From NCBI GenBank assembly GCA_903857795.1, contig CAIOGM010000020.1:1-35422 (forward strand): a stretch of 35,422 bases of DNA. Reading direction: 5' to 3'. Origin of the DNA: an uncultured Geobacter sp. Lineage in GTDB: Bacteria > Desulfobacterota > Desulfuromonadia > Geobacterales > CAIOGM01. The translations under genes were made by a program, and so were the position numbers. Positions 16,599 to 26,094 of the stretch are shown piece after piece; within the stretch, counting starts at the first letter, position 1, and the number at the start of each line of letters is the position of its first letter. The notes below the pieces were generated by a model that saw only the letters and a list, made by a program, of their open reading frames with translations, was not told the origin of the DNA and did not search any database.

Positions 16599-19500
16599 AT
16601 GACTGAGAGCAAACTCCCCGACAGCGAGAGACAAGCCGCCACCCTTGAGCTGCTCTGCATCTGCAACAAGGCGATCACCTCCAAGGAGCTGCTCCAGGAG
16701 CTGCAGTCGTTTTTCCGCAAGTTGACCGGATGCGCGACCATCGAGGCGCACCTCCATAAGGAGGACATTTTCCCGGTTCAGGTACCATCCTATCGTTTCG
16801 AAAGCTGCAACCTCTTCTGTAACAGCGGCTGCCAGTCGTCGGTGGAGTGTCTCCGCAGAGAGACAACGTCAGGAGTCATCACCGCCGACTGCTTCACTCC
16901 CCACGGCAGTTTTTGGTCGGACCGAGCCACGAATTCAACAACAGAGAGCGGGAGCGGAAAGAACCCGGAGCTGTTCTGCCGCCACTGCATGGGTGACTCC
17001 TGCGGATCGATGGCCTTGATCCCGCTCAGGACACAAGGAGAGACCTTCGGAATCCTCAAGTTCGGCGATGAGCGGCCCGGTCTCTTCACCCGGGAAAAGG
17101 TCACCCACCTGGAAGAGCTTGTCGACTTTGTCGCCATCGCGCTGGCCAAACTAAAGAGTGACGAGGCGCTCCGGGAGTCTGGCCGGTTCATCCAGCAGAT
17201 CATCAGCAGCGCCCAGGAAGGGGTGATCGTCTACGACACCGATCTTCGCTGTAAGCTGTGGAATCCGTACATGGAACGGCTGAGCGGAGTAGCGGCCAGG
17301 CAGGTCCTGGGAAAACACCCACTGGAGCGGTTCCCCTTCCTGCTGGAGAACGGTGTTATCCAGCAGATGGAACTGGCGCTGGCCGGGGGGACTCTTCCCC
17401 ATTACGAATTTTATTACGGTAATCCCCATAACGGTCGTTCGGGATGGGCGGCGATCTCCTGCGCTCCCCTCAGAAGCACGGCGGATGAGATCATCGGGGT
17501 CATCGTCACCCTGCAGGACGTAACCGAGCAGGCAACGGCCAACGAGGCCGTGAAGGAGAGTGAGCTCAGATTTCGCACCTTCAGCGACTCGGCGCAGAAT
17601 GCCTTCGTCATCCTTGACGAACAGGGGGAGATCACTTTCTGGAACCCGGCGGCGGAGCGGATCTTCGGCTACTCCGCCGAGGAGATGCTGGGCCAACCGC
17701 TCCATGCGCGGTTGGCCCCGGCCTGGTATCAGGACTCATCCCATGAGGCGTACAGAGAGTTCGCCCGAACCGGCAGAGGCCCGGTCATCGGCAGCACCGT
17801 GGAGTTGTCCGCCCTCAGAAAGAGCGGCGCAGAGTTCCCCATAGAACTGGCTCTCTCCGCATTTCAGGTGAAGGGACGCTGGCTCTCCGGCGGGATCATC
17901 CGGGATATCTCCCCGCAGAAGCAACTCCTGGAAGAACTGCGCCACGCCAAGGAAGAGCTTGAGCGGCGGGTTGCGGAACGGACGGAAGAGCTGTCACGGA
18001 CAAATTTCCAGCTCATGCAGGAGATCTCCGTTCGACGTCAGGCGGAAGAGACCACGCTGACCATGTTGTCGCTGCAAAACGCCACCATCGAAGCCACCGC
18101 CGAAGGAATCCTGGTGGTGGACCTGAGCGGTAACTGGGTCTCTTTCAATCGCAAGTTTCTGGATCTCTGGTCCATCCCCCACGACATGGTCAGACGGGAT
18201 GACCGGTGGATCATGCAGAACTATGCTCTCCCCCAGATCGTCGACAGCGACTCATTCCTCCGTAAGATCGAAGAGATGTACGGCACACCGGAAGCAATCT
18301 ACCAGTACGTGGTCACCTTCAAGAATGGGACAGTTCTGGAGCTGTACTCCCAGCCCCACTGTCTTCGGGACCAGATCATCGGCCGGGTCGTGAGTTTCTG
18401 CGACATCACCTCTCATATCCGGAATGAGCAGGAACTCATCAAGGCCCGGGAGAAGGCAGAGGCGGCCAACCGGGCCAAGAGTGACTTCCTGGCCAACATG
18501 AGCCACGAAATTCGAACCCCCATGAACGCCATCATCGGCCTGGGACACCTGACGCTCCGGACCGACTTGACTCCCCTGCAGCGGGACTACCTGACCAAGA
18601 GCCTTACGGCGGCCGACGGGCTGCTGCAGCTATTGAACGATCTCCTGGACTATTCCAAGATCGAGGCCGGGAAGCTGGAGTTGGAAGAGGCCTCCTTTGA
18701 ACTCCAGCCCCTCCTGGAACGACTCCGGAGCATGATGGGGGTTGGAGCCTCGGCTAAAGGAATTCCGTTGAACCTCACCATTGATCCGCTGACGCCGACC
18801 ACTCTTGAAGGGGACCCTTTAAGGTTGGAGCAGATCCTCCTCAACCTGCTGGGGAACGCCCTCAAGTTCACCCACGCGGGAGAGATCGAACTCACCCTGC
18901 GCCCCCTGGCGGAAGACGGGGAGAGACTGCTCCTGGAATTCTCAGTGCGGGACACCGGGATCGGGATGACCCCGGAGCAGGCCGAACGAATTTTCGAAAT
19001 GTTCAGCCAGGCCGACAGCTCCACCACCCGCCGCTACGGCGGCACCGGGCTTGGGCTCAGCATCTGCCGACGGCTGGTGGCGCTCATGGGGGGAGAGCTC
19101 CGGGTCGAGAGCCAACCGGGTCAGGGAAGCACCTTCACCTTCACCGCTAATTTTACCCGGGGAACGACGCTCCCATCCTTGCCGAAACAGCCGCTGGACC
19201 AGGACACCGTGAGGCGGGCATTGGCGGGGTGTCGGCTCCTGGTGGCGGAAGACAACCCAATCAATCAGCTGGTGCTGCAGAAACTGCTGGAGGAGGTGGG
19301 GGCGAGCGTGATCGTCGCCGCTGACGGCAGAGAGGTGCTGGCGGCCGTGAACAGGAGAAAGGGGCAATTCGACGCCGTCATCATGGACCTGCAGATGCCG
19401 GAGATGGACGGCTATGAGGCAACCAGACGGCTGAGGAAGCTCTGGTCCCCGCTGCAACTCCCCATCATCGCCATGACGGCCGATAACCGGAAGGAAGAAC

Positions 19501-20270
19501 GGGAGTGCTGCCTCAAGATCGGCATGAACGACCATCTGACCAAACCGGTGAATCCGGATCGGCTCTACGCCTGCCTCATGGAGTGGCTCCAGCCGGAAGA
19601 GCGCCATGAGCCGCTCTCATTCGGCGAAGAGTTTACCCCCCCTGCCGTGAGCGAACTCTTCCCTCGGCTGCCCCCCTTTGATATCCCGGCGGCGCTATCA
19701 CGGATCAACGGCAATGGAACGCTCCTGCGCAAGCTGCTGCTCATCTTTGGCGAGACGTATCCGTCGGCGGCGCAGGAGTTACGACAGCTGCTGGGAGGAA
19801 AAGAGCTCCAGGAGGCCCAGCGGCTGGCCCATTCACTCAAGGGAACCGCGGGGACCCTGGAGGCGAGGGAGTTGAGCGCGGCGGCAGCCGCGGTGGAGCA
19901 GGCCATAAAAGATGGCCGCCCGCACGACGAGATCGACCCCCTCATCGTCACCCTGGAGGCGGCCCTGATCCCGGCCCTTAACGCTGCGGAGTCTCTGGCA
20001 CGCAGACCGCTCCCCCAACTCTGCAGCACAACCGTGTCTGCCGACGACTGCGCCCTCGTTACAAGCCTGACCGACCTGCGGAGCCACCTCACTGCCAACA
20101 ACCTGGCGGCTCGCACGCTCTTCGCCGCCATCAGCGGCTCCCTCATCGGACGCGGCGCAGACAGGGAGGTCGGAGAACTCGGCAAGAAGTTGGAACGTCT
20201 GGACTTCTCCGGGGCGCTGTCGTTACTGGACCAGCTCTCCCAACGGCTTGGGCAGTCCCAGGGATTATAA
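16599..20270 (+). CDS. Tripartite hybrid histidine kinase (GAF-PAS-PAS-PAS-HisKA-HATPase-REC-HPt)
   Basis: 1223 residues from ATG 16599, with SD GAGGAG; an in-frame TTG at 16548 has no SD. The N-terminal GAF-like domain (about 10-200) has a cysteine cluster: C70, C74, C78, C84, C98, C127, C130, C135. Three PAS domains follow (about 205-330, 335-455 and 495-610), with a coiled coil between the last two. HisKA has H636 in [12 protein letters not shown]. HATPase motifs are [15 protein letters not shown] and [10 protein letters not shown] receiver domain has D930 in [10 protein letters not shown], and an HPt domain has H1078 in AHSLKGTAG. No transmembrane segments. Such kinases pass phosphate His-Asp-His to a separate regulator; the REC/HD-GYP gene 44 bp downstream is the obvious target. 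The Cys cluster may bind metal, Fe-S or sense redox state (inference). Confidence 0.93.
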   Translation: MTESKLPDSERQAATLELLCICNKAITSKELLQELQSFFRKLTGCATIEAHLHKEDIFPVQVPSYRFESCNLFCNSGCQSSVECLRRETTSGVITADCFTPHGSFWSDRATNSTTESGSGKNPELFCRHCMGDSCGSMALIPLRTQGETFGILKFGDERPGLFTREKVTHLEELVDFVAIALAKLKSDEALRESGRFIQQIISSAQEGVIVYDTDLRCKLWNPYMERLSGVAARQVLGKHPLERFPFLLENGVIQQMELALAGGTLPHYEFYYGNPHNGRSGWAAISCAPLRSTADEIIGVIVTLQDVTEQATANEAVKESELRFRTFSDSAQNAFVILDEQGEITFWNPAAERIFGYSAEEMLGQPLHARLAPAWYQDSSHEAYREFARTGRGPVIGSTVELSALRKSGAEFPIELALSAFQVKGRWLSGGIIRDISPQKQLLEELRHAKEELERRVAERTEELSRTNFQLMQEISVRRQAEETTLTMLSLQNATIEATAEGILVVDLSGNWVSFNRKFLDLWSIPHDMVRRDDRWIMQNYALPQIVDSDSFLRKIEEMYGTPEAIYQYVVTFKNGTVLELYSQPHCLRDQIIGRVVSFCDITSHIRNEQELIKAREKAEAANRAKSDFLANMSHEIRTPMNAIIGLGHLTLRTDLTPLQRDYLTKSLTAADGLLQLLNDLLDYSKIEAGKLELEEASFELQPLLERLRSMMGVGASAKGIPLNLTIDPLTPTTLEGDPLRLEQILLNLLGNALKFTHAGEIELTLRPLAEDGERLLLEFSVRDTGIGMTPEQAERIFEMFSQADSSTTRRYGGTGLGLSICRRLVALMGGELRVESQPGQGSTFTFTANFTRGTTLPSLPKQPLDQDTVRRALAGCRLLVAEDNPINQLVLQKLLEEVGASVIVAADGREVLAAVNRRKGQFDAVIMDLQMPEMDGYEATRRLRKLWSPLQLPIIAMTADNRKEERECCLKIGMNDHLTKPVNPDRLYACLMEWLQPEERHEPLSFGEEFTPPAVSELFPRLPPFDIPAALSRINGNGTLLRKLLLIFGETYPSAAQELRQLLGGKELQEAQRLAHSLKGTAGTLEARELSAAAAAVEQAIKDGRPHDEIDPLIVTLEAALIPALNAAESLARRPLPQLCSTTVSADDCALVTSLTDLRSHLTANNLAARTLFAAISGSLIGRGADREVGELGKKLERLDFSGALSLLDQLSQRLGQSQGL

Positions 20271-20314
20271 TCCCGAAACTGGCAAATCCGTGAGTGTAGA
20301 AGGAGGAGAACATC

Positions 20315-21484
20315 ATGTCATGTGACCCCGCGGCACGCCCCACGGTACTCATCGTCGATGACACGCCGGAAATGGTCGAAATCCTGGTCGCTCCGTTGTC
20401 ACACAGACATGAGATCATTTTTGCCACTTCGGGGCGTCGGGCGCTGGAACTGATGGAAACGAGCCTGCCGGATCTGATCCTGCTGGACATCAATATGCCG
20501 GAGATAAGCGGCTTGGATCTCTGCCGGTCGCTCAAAAATAACCCGGCCACAAAGGAGATCCCGGTCATCTTTCTGACGGGCTGCAGCGACAGCGAGGAGG
20601 TTGTCAAGGGATTCGAAATAGGGGCCGTGGATTACGTCACCAAACCGTTCAGGCCCAATGAGGTGCTTGCCCGGGTCACAACCCACCTGCAACTCCGGCA
20701 GGCGGTACAGGTGGTGGAGACGGCAAACACCGCACTGGAGGCGGCCCGACAGGTGGTGCTCCTGCAGAAGGATGAACTGACGGATCAGAACAGTCGCCTC
20801 AAAACCCGGGTCATCCAGCAGGCGGCGGTGATCAGGAGCAAGCTCGAAGAGGCGCAGTGTCAGCATGCCCAAACCAGAAAGATAGGCGATGAATTCGTTC
20901 AGATGCTGACCGATATACTGGAGCAGCGCCACCACCTGCTCGGTAAACATTCCCGTTCCGTAGCTGCGCTTGCGGCATCCATGGCCGCAACCCTGGGCCT
21001 CCCCGAGGAGCAGTGCGAGGTAGTCAGGAATGCGGCGCTTCTCCATGACATCGGTCTCATCTGCATGCCGGACCGGGTGATCATGTACCAGGGGGTGCTC
21101 AGTTCCGACGACTTCGTCAAGTACCGGAACCACCCGGTCAGAGGGCAAGAGATTATCAGCATCATGGATGAGCTGCAATCAATCGGAATCCTCATTCGTC
21201 ATCACCACGAAGAGTATGCCGGCAGCGGGTACCCCGACGGCCTGACCGGCAAATGGATCCCCCTGGGATCGCGGATCATCCATCTGGCCAGCTTCATCGA
21301 CGACGCCTACTCTCTGGAGAACGGCATTGACGCCAAGTACAAGGTGGCCAAGCGGCTGGCAAGCGGCATGGGGACCCTCTTCGATCCGGAGCTGTCGGCT
21401 GCCGCCAACCTGGCTGTCAAAAATATCCTCATTCCTCCCTTGGCGCAGCCGATAGATACCGGCCCCAAGGGGCCCCGTTACTAG
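20315..21484 (+). CDS. Response regulator with HD-GYP domain (cyclic di-GMP phosphodiesterase type)
   Basis: 389 residues; strong SD GGAGGAG. The REC domain (about 8-125) has D58 in LLDINMPE and K110. A coiled coil (130-190) links it to an HD-GYP domain: H212, H244-D245, H273, H297/H298 and GYP at 305-307. HD-GYP proteins hydrolyse c-di-GMP or related dinucleotides. Two usual residues differ: the Asp of DGxGYP is A302, and the metal-ligand Asp of the usual ADVFDA segment aligns with S326 in LASFIDDA. Activity may be lowered or changed. It is encoded 44 bp after the hybrid kinase, most likely in the same transcript, and ends at a bidirectional hairpin. Confidence 0.9.
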   Translation: MSCDPAARPTVLIVDDTPEMVEILVAPLSHRHEIIFATSGRRALELMETSLPDLILLDINMPEISGLDLCRSLKNNPATKEIPVIFLTGCSDSEEVVKGFEIGAVDYVTKPFRPNEVLARVTTHLQLRQAVQVVETANTALEAARQVVLLQKDELTDQNSRLKTRVIQQAAVIRSKLEEAQCQHAQTRKIGDEFVQMLTDILEQRHHLLGKHSRSVAALAASMAATLGLPEEQCEVVRNAALLHDIGLICMPDRVIMYQGVLSSDDFVKYRNHPVRGQEIISIMDELQSIGILIRHHHEEYAGSGYPDGLTGKWIPLGSRIIHLASFIDDAYSLENGIDAKYKVAKRLASGMGTLFDPELSAAANLAVKNILIPPLAQPIDTGPKGPRY

Positions 21485-21538
21485 CAAAAGCCTACCCGAA
21501 CTCTTCCAATAAATATACATACCGAAGCGCCATACAAT

Positions 21539-21570
21539 AATGCACCCCAACCTGACGGTTGGGGTGCATT
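21539..21570. terminator. Hairpin terminator between convergent genes
   Basis: Perfect 14-bp stem AATGCACCCCAACC / GGTTGGGGTGCATT (21539-21552 with 21557-21570), loop TGAC. The T-rich tail (TTATTGTAT) is on the minus side, so it best ends the Spy-like transcript; it may also act on the HD-GYP transcript. Confidence 0.75.
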
Positions 21571-21595
21571 GTGCTGCGGCGATCAGATGGTGCTG

Positions 21596-22108
21596 CTACT
21601 TCTTTTCGGGGGCGGGGGCAGGCGTCGCCACGAGCTTGGGGACCAGGGGGAGCTGCAGACCGATCTGCAGATCCATCAGGTTATTGATCACCGACTCCAC
21701 CTGGAGGAACCGGGCGCCGACCACTGTCGAGGTGGCTTTGGAGATTTTCTTGAAGTAATCGGACTGGAGATCAAACCGATTCCGGTTGGTCTTCTGAGCT
21801 CCCTTGACCAGCTCCGCGGCCTTGTCGTTGGTCATGGTGTCATAGCTGGCGGCATAGGCCTTGATGTTGGCGATCCGGTCGTCGCTGATCTTGGAGAGCT
21901 TCAGTGAATACTCCCGATAGATGGGCCAGAACTTGTCCGAGTCAGTTGCGGAGAGATCCATGGCCTTGGTGACCACGGCCACTTTCTGGGTCCGCAGGTC
22001 GGAACGGAGCAGTTCCAGGTACTTCTCGGGATTGGCGTCGGCGGCGCCGGCGATGCGGCAGGTTATGGCCATGGTCAGGAACAGCACGAGGACGATACTT
22101 CTTTTCAT
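21596..22108 (-). CDS. Helical periplasmic protein, Spy/CpxP-like
   Basis: 170 residues. Signal peptide 1-22 (cleavage after AGA). The mature part is almost all helix: LLRSDLRTQKVAVVTKAMDLS, then DSDKFWPIYREYSLKLSKI and a third helix ending in ARFLQVESVINNLMDLQI. The 'L(T/S)...FWPIY.EY' layout is known from uncharacterised periplasmic proteins related in form to Spy and CpxP, which bind unfolded proteins. The C-terminus is a proline/alanine-rich tail (TPAPAPEKK). SD AAGGAGA. It lies 149 bp downstream of bacteriohemerythrin on the same strand. Function is not known; the chaperone idea is by fold only. Confidence 0.7.
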   Translation of the reverse strand: MKRSIVLVLFLTMAITCRIAGAADANPEKYLELLRSDLRTQKVAVVTKAMDLSATDSDKFWPIYREYSLKLSKISDDRIANIKAYAASYDTMTNDKAAELVKGAQKTNRNRFDLQSDYFKKISKATSTVVGARFLQVESVINNLMDLQIGLQLPLVPKLVATPAPAPEKK

Positions 22109-22135
22109 AGTGTCTCCTTTTCGGGTAGAGGCAGT

Positions 22136-22185
22136 GGGGGAAACTTCCCCCGCGCCGGTTAACGGGTACTACGGTGACACGTCAC
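22136..22185. promoter_or_regulatory. Inverted repeats upstream of the Spy-like gene
   Basis: Hairpin GGGGG-AAACTT-CCCCC (22136-22151) lies in the leader of the Spy-like gene. The palindrome GTGAC-AC-GTCAC (22174-22185) lies further upstream. The second could be an operator; no T-run follows the first. Confidence 0.3.
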
Positions 22186-22257
22186 GCTCACAGGAATGAA
22201 TCCGGCGACGACGGTGTGATCCTCAGGCGGACGGATTAATTGAACATGACTGCACGG

Positions 22258-22644
22258 CTATAAGGCAGTTACAAACTTTTTATCTTTCTCTATCTCATGA
22301 TTGAGCAGCCAGTTTGCAAGAAAGGCTATCAACTCTTTTGAAGTTTCATTCCTGTTGATTATGTCTGCCTGTTTCAACTCCATAACCTTACCCGAGAAAT
22401 ACTGATGGTCTTTGATATGGTCGTCAATATCCCTGTGATTTATCTCTTTCATAAATCTTTCTTCTTCAGCGAAGTGACATGCAGAATAGGAGATGAGTTC
22501 ATCTATTATGCTGTTACAATACACGTCTTCTTTATTAAGACAATTGTCGTACAGTCTATTGAATATGTCGAACAGTTTTTTGTGCTGACTATCAATGAGT
22601 TCATTGTTGACGGAATATATTTTGTACCAGTTTATAATTGGCAT
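22258..22644 (-). CDS. Bacteriohemerythrin
   Basis: 128 residues, the normal single-domain length. All seven di-iron ligands are in place: H21, H57, E61, H76, H80, H116 and D121, in the contexts DSQHKKLF, HFAEEERFM, HIKDH and NHEIEKD. The protein binds O2 at a non-heme di-iron site and may serve O2 delivery or sensing in the cytoplasm. SD GGGGTG. Its codons are markedly more AT-rich than those of its neighbours, which could mean later acquisition. The gene is divergent from a GntR regulator and upstream of the Spy-like gene. Confidence 0.93.
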   Translation of the reverse strand: MPIINWYKIYSVNNELIDSQHKKLFDIFNRLYDNCLNKEDVYCNSIIDELISYSACHFAEEERFMKEINHRDIDDHIKDHQYFSGKVMELKQADIINRNETSKELIAFLANWLLNHEIEKDKKFVTAL

Positions 22645-22675
22645 GTTTCACCCCTTCTCGAAGTTTTAATCGAAA

Positions 22676-22705
22676 CTTATACCACTATTCGAGGTTACAA
22701 AGCAA
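22676..22705 (-). promoter_or_regulatory. Extended -10 promoter for bacteriohemerythrin
   Basis: On the minus strand TTGCTT (22705-22700), an 18-base spacer ending in TGG, and TATAAG (22681-22676). The leader is about 25-30 bases. Confidence 0.5.
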
Positions 22706-22723
22706 TATTTTTTTCAACGGGGA

Positions 22724-22738
22724 TGACGCCAGGCGTCA
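22724..22738. promoter_or_regulatory. 15-base palindrome between hemerythrin and the GntR gene
   Basis: TGACGCC-A-GGCGTCA, perfect 7-base arms. It lies about 19 bases upstream of the hemerythrin -35 candidate, in the divergent region, so it could be the site of the neighbouring GntR/FadR regulator (inference). Confidence 0.4.
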
Positions 22739-22865
22739 GTCACGTCGCCGCGAAAACCATCATGAGACAAAAATTAATCAACAAACACGAGCGGTTATGA
22801 TATGCTTCGCAAACAACAAAGTAGGGACATCTTACCGTGAAACGCGGAGACAACCTGACCCCCAT

Positions 22866-22871
22866 TATAAT
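22866..22871 (+). promoter_or_regulatory. Consensus -10 for the GntR regulator
   Basis: Perfect TATAAT 27 bases before the ATG; no good -35 at 16-18 bases upstream, so it may need an activator or be weak. Confidence 0.35.
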
Positions 22872-22898
22872 AGTGTAATAACTGCAGACCGGATCATT

Positions 22899-23642
22899 AT
22901 GCCCTTCAAGCCCATCAAACCCAAGAAGATCTCCAGCCAGATCGCCGACCAGATCCGTTCTTCTATCCTGGCCGGTGAGTTTCCCCCCGGCGCCAAACTC
23001 CCTCCCGAACGGGAACTGGCGGAACTGTTCGGCGTCTCCCGACCTTCTGTTCGTGAGGCGCTCAACATGCTGTCGTCCTCGGGACTCGTCACCTCGCATC
23101 AGGGAGGGGGGACGGTGGTCCTGTCGCTGGTGGAGAGTGGAGGAGGCAATCCGTTGAGCGAATTGATCCGTTCCCAGCAGGAACGGGCGCTGGATGTCAT
23201 CGAGGTGCGTAAGGGGCTGGAGTCCTGGACCGCCTATTATGCCGCTCTTCGGGCGTTGCCGGAGGATATCCGCCGATTGGAAGAGATCGTGGTGAGCATG
23301 GGCAACAACCTGGACGGCTCGATTCATCCCGAGGATCTGGACGCCAATTTCCACATCCTGATCGCCCGGGCGACCCATAACATCGTCTGGCTGCACCTCA
23401 TGCAGACCATATTCGACGCCATGAAGCAGTTCCAGCAGAGCGTCTGGCGTGCGGTCTACATCACCGCTGAGGACCACGAACTGCTGTTCAGCCACCACAG
23501 CCGGATCTTTGACGCCATCCGCTCCAGGGAGGCCGAAGAAGCGCGGGAGGCGATGATGGAGCACCTCACCTTTGCCGAACAACGGAGCACGGCCTTTGTC
23601 AGCAGTCGACAGCCGGCCGTAAGCCTCGAGCCGTTCTGCTGA
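22899..23642 (+). CDS. GntR-family transcriptional regulator, FadR/FCD subfamily
   Basis: 247 residues from ATG 22899; the reading frame extends upstream to 22638, but that part is low-quality sequence and MPFKPIKPKKISSQIADQI is the usual start. The winged helix-turn-helix (about 10-75) contains FPPGAKLPPERELAELFGVS and RPSVREALNML. The FCD ligand domain (about 90-235) has D/H residues DANFHILIARATHN and a later H, as in metal-dependent FadR/LldR/PdhR regulators. These repress genes for organic acid or fatty acid use. No target operon is next to it; it is convergent with the helicase gene and divergent from hemerythrin. The SD is weak (GGAT). Confidence 0.88.
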   Translation: MPFKPIKPKKISSQIADQIRSSILAGEFPPGAKLPPERELAELFGVSRPSVREALNMLSSSGLVTSHQGGGTVVLSLVESGGGNPLSELIRSQQERALDVIEVRKGLESWTAYYAALRALPEDIRRLEEIVVSMGNNLDGSIHPEDLDANFHILIARATHNIVWLHLMQTIFDAMKQFQQSVWRAVYITAEDHELLFSHHSRIFDAIRSREAEEAREAMMEHLTFAEQRSTAFVSSRQPAVSLEPFC

Positions 23643-23685
23643 ATGAACCGTTGAGTGCCGAAGAGACGCGCCTTGTCTCCGGAGG

Positions 23686-26070
23686 CTATTCTGCCCAGAA
23701 ATCGGCTACTTCACTCAGAATACTGCCGGAGACGAGCTCGGTGGCGTCCGACACGAACCAGTCGGACGGCATCGACCGGCTAAACGCCGGCTCCAGAAAT
23801 CTCCTGTCCATCAGGACGACCACCCCCCGATCCGTTTCGGAACGGATGACCCTGCCGGCGGCCTGAATCGCCTTGGCCATGGCAGGGATGGTGTAGGCGT
23901 ACTCAAAGCCTGCGGCATACTTCTCCTGGTAATATCCCCTCATCTGCTCCCGTTCGAGATTGTAGGTGGGCAAAGGCGGTCCGACCACGAAGGCGCCGAT
24001 GACCATCTCGCCGGCGTAATCCATCCCCTCGGAGAGTGATCCCCCCTGCACGGCAAAGACGATGGTCGGCTCGCTCCCGCTCCGGAGATTTTCGACGATG
24101 GCCTCTACACCGGCGGCGTTGATACCCCGCTCCTGACGGGCCAGGGTGAAGCCGGCCGGCGGGTCAAAGAGGAGGGCCACCCGTTCCAGGAAGTCGAAAC
24201 TGGGGAAGAAGACGAAGTAGTTCCCCCTGCGCAGGGCCGTAATTCTCTGCACCGCTTCGGCTATCTTGCCGTAATTGCGCTCCCGGTTGCGGTAGAGGGT
24301 GGAGATCTGCGGAATGATCAGGAGCTTTCGCCGCTCTTTCGGGAAGGGGGTGGTGAACTCCGCAGTACTCACCTTTGCACTGTTCAGGCCGGAAAGACGG
24401 ATGTAATAGTCGAACGGTTTCAGCGTCGCCGAGAACCCCGCCACCTGCTCGTACTCCTTGTAGCACTCCTTCAGCTCTGCCGAGGCGTCGCTGCAGGTTA
24501 TTTTCACCACGCCGCCGGTGGGATGGGGGTGAAAGGTGGTGAAGAACTCGCGCCGGTCGGGACCGGCGGCGCACTCCAGGCTCTCGGTGAATTCGCCCCA
24601 GGCGTAGCAGAGTCTCAGGATCACATCCTGGGGCAGGAGCTCCGGAGCCGAGTCGAGGTAGCGGGAGAGGAAGAGGGAGAGCCGGGAGTGCTGGTTGATA
24701 AACAGCTCCACGGGTGGATCGATCCGCCGGGGTTGAGTGAACCCGCTCTTCCCGCAGGCGGAGAGGGTCCCAAGACAGTCGTCCAGGAGTTCCTCCGCCT
24801 CTGAGCAGAAGCGGCCCTGCAGTGCCCGGATTTCATCTCGCATCTTTTCCAGCGGCTCAGATGAGAGCGCCGGCGAATAGTACTCCATGGCCCGGGCCGG
24901 AAGATTGTGAGCCTCGTCGATGACCAGGTTGGGTTTTCCGCTCTGATCGACAGCCATCCCCGACATCCGGGCCAATGAGGAACGTGGAGCGAAGACATAG
25001 TTGTAGTCGCAGATGATGACGTCTACTTCACGGGCGGCGTCGATCTGCAGTTCAAACGGGCAGAGCCGGTACTTCTCCCCCAGGTCGCGAAAGGTGCGGG
25101 CCTTCAGCCTCCTCTTCTTTGCCAGCAGGCCGAGAATCCCCCCCTCCTGAACCTTCCCGTAGTAGTTGCGGGCATACTCGCACTGCTCCGGAGTGCAGAG
25201 CGGCTCGTCCTTGAAGCAGATCTTGCTCTTGGCGGTGATGGAGAGGGATTTGAGCCGTGCCCCTGCCTCCTGAAAGCGGGAGAGCGCATCCTCGGCCACG
25301 GAGTGCTGACTGTTTTTCGGCGTGACGTAGACGACCCGCTCCCCGCGGCTCAGGGCCTCCTTCAGCACGGGATAGAGCACGCCAACGGTCTTCCCCAGCC
25401 CGGTGGGGGCCTGGATGAGCATCGGCCGTTTCTCTCCCATGAACTTCTCGATCGTTGCCATCAGTTCGATCTGTCCGGGGCGCGGCTGGGGGAAGGGGAA
25501 GGCAAAGCTTGAGGCGACGCTGCGGCGCCGGGCGGCCCGCCTCTCGGCCTGCCGCGCCTCCACGACCAGCTCGTCGAGACGAAGCTCCAGCCACTGTTCG
25601 TAGCGGGGGAGATCAAGCGGGATTTCCAGGTCACTGCTGTCACCGCTGCGGGTGGAGACCAGATGAAAGGAGAGGGCGGGAAGCTGCCGCAGTTGCCGCC
25701 ACTGGAGGTAGCCGTAGGTCAACAGCTGCAGGGAGTAGGGGTGCTCCAGCGGATCCCCTGCCAGGCGATACCGCAGCTCCCGGATGTCAGACGTACTCTT
25801 GATCTCCTCGATCCTGGGAGGGATGGAGCGAAATATCCCGTCCATCCGGCCATCCACCCGAAATGAGTAGCACTCTCTCTCGAACAGGCCGCTTATGGCC
25901 ACTTCCGCCTGATACGTCGGGTCTGACGCTGCTCTCCGCTTCTGTACCCGGAGGTGGATCTCCTGGCCGTCGGCTGTGGAGCTGCCGTAACCCGAATGCA
26001 GTTCGATACTACCGGATCGAGGGGAGGGGAGGGCGAACTCGCGCAGCGGTAGGGTAATCAGTTTTGTCAT
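23686..26070 (-). CDS. PD-(D/E)XK nuclease fused to XPD/DinG-like Fe-S helicase
   Basis: 794 residues. The N-terminal part (about 50-125) carries a RecB/Cas4-type nuclease signature: D73/D77 in RVDGRMDGI, E89-I-K91 and Q115-xxx-Y119. The helicase follows: Walker A APTGLGKT (221-228), a four-cysteine Fe-S cluster pattern C285, C292, C297 and C337, DEAH at 385-388, and C-terminal motifs QGGSLSEGMD and QAAGRVIRS. XPD/DinG helicases move 5' to 3' on single-stranded DNA. The linked nuclease suggests a single protein that both unwinds and cuts, as in Dna2/AddB-type end processing (inference). The SD is weak. It follows a small membrane protein gene by 24 bp and converges with the GntR gene. No Cas genes are nearby. 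Confidence 0.88.
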   Translation of the reverse strand: MTKLITLPLREFALPSPRSGSIELHSGYGSSTADGQEIHLRVQKRRAASDPTYQAEVAISGLFERECYSFRVDGRMDGIFRSIPPRIEEIKSTSDIRELRYRLAGDPLEHPYSLQLLTYGYLQWRQLRQLPALSFHLVSTRSGDSSDLEIPLDLPRYEQWLELRLDELVVEARQAERRAARRRSVASSFAFPFPQPRPGQIELMATIEKFMGEKRPMLIQAPTGLGKTVGVLYPVLKEALSRGERVVYVTPKNSQHSVAEDALSRFQEAGARLKSLSITAKSKICFKDEPLCTPEQCEYARNYYGKVQEGGILGLLAKKRRLKARTFRDLGEKYRLCPFELQIDAAREVDVIICDYNYVFAPRSSLARMSGMAVDQSGKPNLVIDEAHNLPARAMEYYSPALSSEPLEKMRDEIRALQGRFCSEAEELLDDCLGTLSACGKSGFTQPRRIDPPVELFINQHSRLSLFLSRYLDSAPELLPQDVILRLCYAWGEFTESLECAAGPDRREFFTTFHPHPTGGVVKITCSDASAELKECYKEYEQVAGFSATLKPFDYYIRLSGLNSAKVSTAEFTTPFPKERRKLLIIPQISTLYRNRERNYGKIAEAVQRITALRRGNYFVFFPSFDFLERVALLFDPPAGFTLARQERGINAAGVEAIVENLRSGSEPTIVFAVQGGSLSEGMDYAGEMVIGAFVVGPPLPTYNLEREQMRGYYQEKYAAGFEYAYTIPAMAKAIQAAGRVIRSETDRGVVVLMDRRFLEPAFSRSMPSDWFVSDATELVSGSILSEVADFWAE

Positions 26071-26094
26071 TGCCGTTGCTGGGATATAAAAAAG

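Noticed and set aside
22638-22898. N-terminal extension of the GntR regulator
   Set aside because: Runs through the divergent promoter region with hemerythrin; the family start is at 22899.
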